Positions 23,601 to 64,000 of a stretch of 64,000 nucleotides of DNA are shown here, piece by piece. This DNA comes from Trochalopteron elliotii. Taxonomy: Eukaryota; Chordata; Aves; Passeriformes; Leiothrichidae. Made by a program: the position numbers and the translations under genes. Below the pieces are notes generated by a model. It saw only the letters and a list, made by a program, of their open reading frames with translations. It made no database searches and was not told where the DNA came from. Each line of letters opens with the position of its first letter. The stretch's first letter is position 1. The stretch spans positions 465,093 through 529,092 of the forward strand of contig JANPWX010000467.1 in the NCBI GenBank assembly GCA_024734555.1. Direction: 5' to 3'.

Positions 23601-24096
23601 GACCTCCTTGGGTAGATGCAAGCATCAATTCACCAGCTTCCAGGAATTAGCAAAGGGGAAAAAAAAAGGGGATTTGGGTGGCATACAGTAGATCTTGACA
23701 AGTGTAATCCCACTAATCACTTGCACTCACCGTCAGTGTTGCATTCCTTCTAAAAATAGACTTAAGGGAATAGCTGAGTAAGACCCTAGAGTAAATACAA
23801 GATGCAACAGGATATCTGCTTTCCACTTTACTGTAAAGAACTGTCATAGTTATGAATAAATACATACCTTGTGTTAGTATGAGCTTATTATTTTAACTTA
23901 CCTCTCCAAAATTACCAGACACTATCACCTAACTCCTTATTGTATTTGTTTAAAGGACAAGGATGTTGCAAGGCTACAGGATTTCCAAGAACTGGAGCTT
24001 GTTCTAACAGTAAGCGACAAAAACTTATTTTTCAGAGTCCCAACACTTTCTGAACAGAGTGGGTATAACAAGAAGGCATCAGAACTTACATACTAA
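17451..24096 (+). CDS. ANKRD40: ANKRD40, ankyrin repeat domain-containing protein 40 (complete gene span)
   Basis: Five coding exons join in frame: 17451-17572, 20134-20282, 21301-21759, 22568-22749 and 23956-24096. Total is 350 aa plus stop; human ANKRD40 has 368. Residues about 4-75 hold two ankyrin repeats, with L-G-D-A-E-E-V-R-R-L and H-W-A-C-K-R-N-H motifs. Residues about 91-243 are a proline/serine-rich, probably disordered linker ending in F-Q-P-I-F-F-T-G-A-F-P. Residues 244-350 are the conserved C-terminal region with E-N-D-F-I-E-I-E-L-D-R-Q-E-L-T-Y. Ankyrin repeats mediate protein binding; the cellular role is poorly known and I infer none. All junctions are GT-AG. Two further in-frame ATGs lie upstream (17409, 17421), so the N-terminus could be up to 14 residues longer. 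Confidence 0.96.
18290..18533 (+). mobile_element. CR1 LINE 3' fragment in ANKRD40 intron 1
   Basis: Contains 'cacaggttgcccagagaagttgtg' split by minor changes, 'ttccctggaaatgttcaaggcc', 'ggatggacagggcttggagc' and 'gtgtccctgcc', with a 'cattctagaattctatgac' end. Sense relative to ANKRD40. Confidence 0.9.
19101..19138. repeat. (CCAAA)n microsatellite
   Basis: Seven perfect tandem copies of the pentamer CCAAA plus a partial unit, in ANKRD40 intron 1. Likely to vary in length. Confidence 0.95.
20134..20282 (+). CDS. ANKRD40: ANKRD40 coding exon 2 (residues 41-90, second ankyrin repeat)
   Basis: Encodes W-T-C-L-H-W-A-C-K-R-N-H, then Y-L-L-H-A-G-A-D-K-D-I-L-T, the classic ankyrin helix-turn-helix core, and ends K-R-E-I-R-K-M-L-G. 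The acceptor is ATGTGCAG and the donor GTAACC. This is the most conserved part of the ankyrin domain. Confidence 0.96.
21301..21759 (+). CDS. ANKRD40: ANKRD40 coding exon 3 (residues 91-243, proline-rich linker)
   Basis: The largest exon, opening V-E-D-E-L-T-D-L-K-Q-D-S-D-L-P. The stretch I-P-N-Y-L-A-N-P-P-F-P matches the human linker; the middle is rich in P, S, N and G and poorly conserved. The end F-F-T-G-A-F-P-L-N-M-Q is conserved. The acceptor has a strong T-tract before TGCAG. It lacks the acidic run that human ANKRD40 has at its start, which accounts for part of the shorter length. Confidence 0.95.
22568..22749 (+). CDS. ANKRD40: ANKRD40 coding exon 4 (residues 244-304)
   Basis: Reads E-L-V-L-K-V-R-I-Q-T-P-N-L-R-E-N-D-F and later E-L-L-R-V-S-C-H-E-L-G-V-N-P-E. 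This is the best conserved block of the C-terminal half. The acceptor is TTCTAATAG and the donor GTAAGA. Confidence 0.96.
23956..24096 (+). CDS. ANKRD40: ANKRD40 coding exon 5 (residues 305-350 and stop)
   Basis: Opens D-K-D-V-A-R-L-Q-D-F-Q-E-L-E-L-V-L and ends A-S-E-L-T-Y followed by TAA at 24094-24096. The C-terminal L-T-Y agrees with the human protein. The acceptor is TTTAAAG. Confidence 0.96.
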   Translation, partial: DKDVARLQDFQELELVLTVSDKNLFFRVPTLSEQSGYNKKASELTY

Positions 24097-26280
24097 TTAA
24101 GGAATAAACCAAAAGATTTTTATCTTTCATTTTACAATTATGTTTGAAAAACAGTGTCTATAAGGGCTAATGATGTGAAAAAATCTATTTTGTTAACCGT
24201 GAAATAAATTGAAGTGGTTATGCACATTTACAGCTTCTAGTTAATCTTAAGAACAGTGAGTGGTGTGAAAGTAACTCAATGCACAGGAAGTATTGGTAGA
24301 ACTATCTGTTAATGCAACACTTCCTTACAAAAAGATTATGAAATACTGCAGAGTTAGCAGCTCTCAGGGAAAGGCTTACCTTAAGCTGTTCTAATAATTT
24401 GTTTGCTATAAAATAGCAGAGGTAATCAAGCTGAAGAACCTGCCACGAAGCCCATTTAATATTTGTACTGAGTCCATTACCATCAATGTTTTCTTTTTAG
24501 ATCATGTTTATTAAGTCCTATCTTACTTAGAGGGAAAAAAACCCAGAAGGGTTTACATCTGTGGAAGCACAAAACTATGTCAAGTTTAAATTCTATCAAG
24601 TGACTTATTAGGGTTATTTCTTAATCCCTGTTTACACTTTTCCCTATTTCTCAGGTTGAAAATAAAAGTGACAGTAATTATCCAAATAATAAATATGCTC
24701 TCAACCAAAATCCCTTTTAGTGTTGTCTGTCAATATATACATGAGCAATTGACATGTAATGACGTGCAATTTAATATTATTTTTGTTACTGTGTTGACAT
24801 TTCTTCAATGCTGCTTTAATTTCCCCTTTTAAAAGCACAAAAAAAGTAATTTTATTTTCCTTTGAGCTCTACATTCCTGAGAAAAATTGCATCTTGAACC
24901 TATAGTTACCTGTGTAAAAACAAACTAGTGAAGTACCCAGGGTTTCCTGGGCTGATAGCCAATCTTGATCTTCCTATGCAATGTATTTTATTTTTCTCAC
25001 TGTGACTTGTGTTTACCCATGTAGTTTACTGAAAAGAAAATCACAATTACTTAAAATTCAGAATTTGACTACTTTTGCTGTGAAATTCTCGAATAAAGAA
25101 ATTGAAAAGTATTTAAGAGCTGGATTTTATCTGATTTTTTTAGGCTTTTAGTATTTAGTCACTTGAATTTGAGGAAGAGTCCTACTCTGGTAGGCCACGT
25201 GAAAAGCAGGTGCTGTGGATTACATGAATAAAGTATGAGGTGTTGTAGCAAGCAAACAGAAGGTACCAAACTAGTCTGAATTTTTGTTTCTTCACCTCCC
25301 CCCTCTTTTCCCCCAATTTTTTTGGAAACTGCAGCTGCCAAAGGAATTTATCTTTTGTTTTGTCTCAGAGTTCAGAGCCTGAGCACACTGTGCAGTGTCC
25401 GTGCGACTGCTGGGGCAGTCCTGGCCTGAGTCCCTGTGCCTGGAGCTGGGGACCAAGCACAGCCTTCACCTGTCCTGGGGGCTGCAGCTGGTAAGGGACA
25501 GCAGCTGCCCGTGTCACTGCCCGTGTCACTGCCCGTGTCACTGCCCGTGTCACCGCCCGTGTCACCGCCAGTCCAGTGGGAGCTGTCCCCAAAGCGCCCC
25601 GGGCTCGCTGCTCCCGGAGCACACAGGGACTGAGCACACCAGAGGGAGCTCCCAACCCGCCGGCAGGAGCCAGGTCGGGCTCAGCTGCCAGCACAGATCC
25701 CTGCCAACACCGAATTCTCTTTGTGCCCAGTCACCACACCGAAACTCAGTTTTCCCAGGTGAAACAGAGGGTTTTGTCACATTGAAAAAGCCTCTTCTGC
25801 AAAGCGCCAGAGGTCAAACACAGCCCCGGTCATAGGCAATGTCTGTTTTTATACCAGATTGCTGGTGGAATATTAAGTTTCTCTGTAATGGAATAATAAA
25901 ATTGTCATTCCTCACGTCACCCTGGCTGCTGCCTTCTCTCCAGCACAGGATGGTTCAGGCATTGGCTGAATCCAGAAGAATTCAGCATTAACCTCATAGA
26001 GAAAAGCTCAGCTGTTGGGGCAGCAACCCTGCACAGATGCTGATCCCTATCTATGCATTCCCAGGAATATTTTTATACCTTGTGCAGTTTATACCAGGAA
26101 GGTACTATTAACACTCCCCAATCCCATCAGTGTATAACCAATACGTTCTGCATGTGGTAAATAATTCATTACTTTGTGCTCTGCTACATGAAATGTTAAT
26201 TTCTAATAAATGCTTGACTGCAAATTTGGGTTTCTATTTAAGAAGTATAATTTGTAAGAATTAATAAATTATTATTTTTG
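24097..26280 (+). other. ANKRD40: ANKRD40 3' UTR and downstream flank with multiple poly(A) signals
   Basis: AATAAA hexamers on the plus strand lie at 24203, 24661, 24688, 25092, 25227, 25895 and 26205. Human ANKRD40 has a long 3' UTR, so several of these could be used. The region is mostly AT-rich apart from a GC-rich patch at about 25365-25720. I see no other gene. Confidence 0.55.
25506..25565. repeat. 12-bp minisatellite in a GC-rich patch
   Basis: Five tandem copies of the 12-mer tgcccgtgtcac (first base c in the last copy), with a partial sixth unit following. Open frames over 100 codons on both strands here result from the repeat and GC content. Confidence 0.93.
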
Positions 26281-27294
26281 TCTCCTCAAAATTTTCCTGC
26301 GCTTTCCTTCTGGTAAAACATAGGAACTTTTTCTTGCTGGGTGGTTTTCTGGAGTGCTTAGTGTAAAACACAAAATGAAGCAAAAGAGGTTCTAGCAGAT
26401 TCTAGCACCAAAGGCTGTTTGAACACAAGCCTCCTTTTATCTGAGGAGGCCTGGTTTATCAATAATAAAATAGATAATTATTTCTGCAAAACAAACCACC
26501 CATTATTTCAGATGACTAAGTGTTGAACAAAATAAACTAAATACACACCTGTCTCAGCATGCACATTCACCTTAAGTGGAGACTTATTCTTAGTGACTTC
26601 CTACCCAAAGACATACAGCAAAATTCTGATACTTCTGGTCCAGTCATGTCCCTGTGGGCTTCTGCGGGGTCTACACTGGAAAAAAACTATGTAGTTAATG
26701 TTTTATATGAAGCCCTTTGTAGGTTTAGCTTTAAATACATGTTGCTTCTTGGGCTGAAGAGGAATTTTATAATGCTGAAGTTGCCCTGGACGGGGATCCC
26801 AAAAGTCCCAGGACTCCCTTGTCCTGGAGGAAATATTGAAGGGAACAGGTTGGAACCACTCAGAGGTTACACAACATTTCACTGTTACTCAGCTGAGTCA
26901 CAGCTTAACTGGGCCTGTCTTTTCACTTTGATATCTATGAATCCTTATGCAGAAAACACACAAATCTGGTGTATTTTGTACCATTAATATAATTTACTAA
27001 TTACAAACCTGAAGGCAGTACATAATTACGCTGTGGTACATACATTTTTTGGCAGAATATTTGTCATTCTTTGGGAAAAAGCATGTAATAAAATACTTTA
27101 TGTATATAGAAAATATTTAAAAATATAAAATTCACTTCCTGGTCCTTACAATTGTAAAATACTTCCTTCACATATCACAAGTTGAGTCTACTACAAAAAC
27201 TGTTTTGTAAATTACAGTACATTCACAAGTCACTTTTGTGGCAAGTCATTAATATTAAAAAGACACCAAACCAAAACCCAAAGGAATCTTCTCT
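26281..27294 (-). other. ABCC3: Convergent interval; probable ABCC3 3' UTR
   Basis: Lies between the last ANKRD40 poly(A) signals and the ABCC3 stop codon. I find no canonical AATAAA on the minus strand here. Variant signals such as AGTAAA (26,997-26,992) and TATAAA (about 26,770) are possible. The exact transcript end is not resolvable from sequence. Confidence 0.45.
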
Positions 27295-63353
<36,059 letters not shown>

Positions 63354-64000
63354 CTGGAAGAAGGACGAGACACATTTATTAGCAGAGAGGCAGAAGTGCT
63401 GCCAACTGGAATATCTGCTTGAATGAAATTGTATTCAGATCCTGATGGAGTTAGCACATGGCCTAAGTAAGAGATTTCCCAAAATACTTACCTCAAGCAC
63501 TTGTGGTTAATCTGCTCTAGTGAAAGGGCTAAGTACAGCTATAAATAGGGAAAACCTAAAAGAGAAGGATTTCTTCCCTACTGTATTTCAGAGATGGACA
63601 TACATTTTGTAGCAGACAATCTCTTTTTGTTTCTGTCTTTGCTGAGGCTTAGTTACAGGGGCTGATAACACCATGTTCCCCAGGCCTGGAGTGCCTCTGC
63701 TGAACAAAACTCTTGAGGAAAAATCCCCCACTTGAGAACTCATCCAGCAAGAATGTCCAGCATTGGACAAAATGATCAGATTTAGACCAACCTTATGCTG
63801 AGCTGGGAAAATCCCCTCCATTTATGACTAACACTTTTGTCCTTCTAACTCATATGCTTCCAACTTTAATTACTTCCCTATTCTAAACAAAAGCAAAAGG
63901 AATGTACTGAACATACAGGTAGGAATCAGGTTTTTTGGAAACATTTCAAGTAATGCTTTGCAGCTGTGATCCTGGGCACCATAAGCCACATATGCACTAG
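63354..64000 (-). other. ABCC3: ABCC3 intron 1, partial
   Basis: No sequence resembling ABCC3 exon 1 or a CpG-island promoter is seen up to the right edge, so the transcription start lies beyond the window. Nothing else is recognised here. Confidence 0.7.

Noticed and set aside
25506..25565. CRISPR-like regular repeat
   Set aside because: Units are contiguous 12-mers without spacers in a vertebrate genome; it is a minisatellite.
25395..25835. 146-codon frame containing a Cys-His-Cys-Pro repeat
   Set aside because: The repeat arises from the 12-bp minisatellite and resembles a zinc-binding array only by coincidence; spacing and context do not fit any known finger.

Overview
This is a 64 kb piece of vertebrate nuclear DNA, almost certainly from a bird and probably a songbird. 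The evidence is intron-split genes with GT-AG junctions, many 5'-truncated CR1 (chicken repeat 1) LINE tails on both strands, two solo LTRs, and few other interspersed repeats. The gene order LUC7L3 - ANKRD40 - ABCC3 is the conserved vertebrate neighbourhood known from human 17q21.33 (here in opposite orientation). I see no bacterial-type operon, CRISPR array, tRNA or rRNA.

Layout. (1) 1-14,585, minus strand: LUC7L3, a U1 snRNP-associated splicing factor. Coding exons 1-9 were all placed with phase-consistent junctions and give 379 complete codons; the last coding exon (about 50 residues in human) is not found and probably lies left of the window. (2) 14,030-17,450: CpG-island promoter of LUC7L3, then a spacer with a degenerate 32-bp repeat and four CR1 fragments, then a second CpG island. 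(3) 17,451-24,096, plus strand: ANKRD40, five coding exons, complete at 350 aa, followed by a long 3' flank with many poly(A) signals. (4) 27,295-63,353, minus strand: ABCC3 (MRP3), an ATP-binding-cassette exporter of conjugated organic anions and bile salts. Thirty exons (2-31 of the 31-exon mammalian plan) were placed, 1,519 codons in unbroken frame; exon 1 lies right of the window. LUC7L3 and ANKRD40 are divergent; ANKRD40 and ABCC3 are convergent.

The genes do not form a pathway: one acts in pre-mRNA splicing, one is a small ankyrin protein of unclear role, and one is a plasma-membrane transporter. The most notable non-genic signal is a pair of closely similar solo LTRs (4,666-5,358 and 36,967-37,651). 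Each is flanked by its own perfect 6-bp target-site duplication, and both sit in sense orientation inside introns, one in LUC7L3 and one in ABCC3. They form direct repeats bracketing ANKRD40. Other points are a 235-codon intronic reading frame in ABCC3 intron 7, a palindromic TA-rich microsatellite, a GC-rich patch with a 12-bp minisatellite in the ANKRD40 3' flank, and a T-rich, G-interrupted tract just upstream of ABCC3 exon 26. I found no convincing undescribed biological system; this is mostly an ordinary, well-conserved avian locus.
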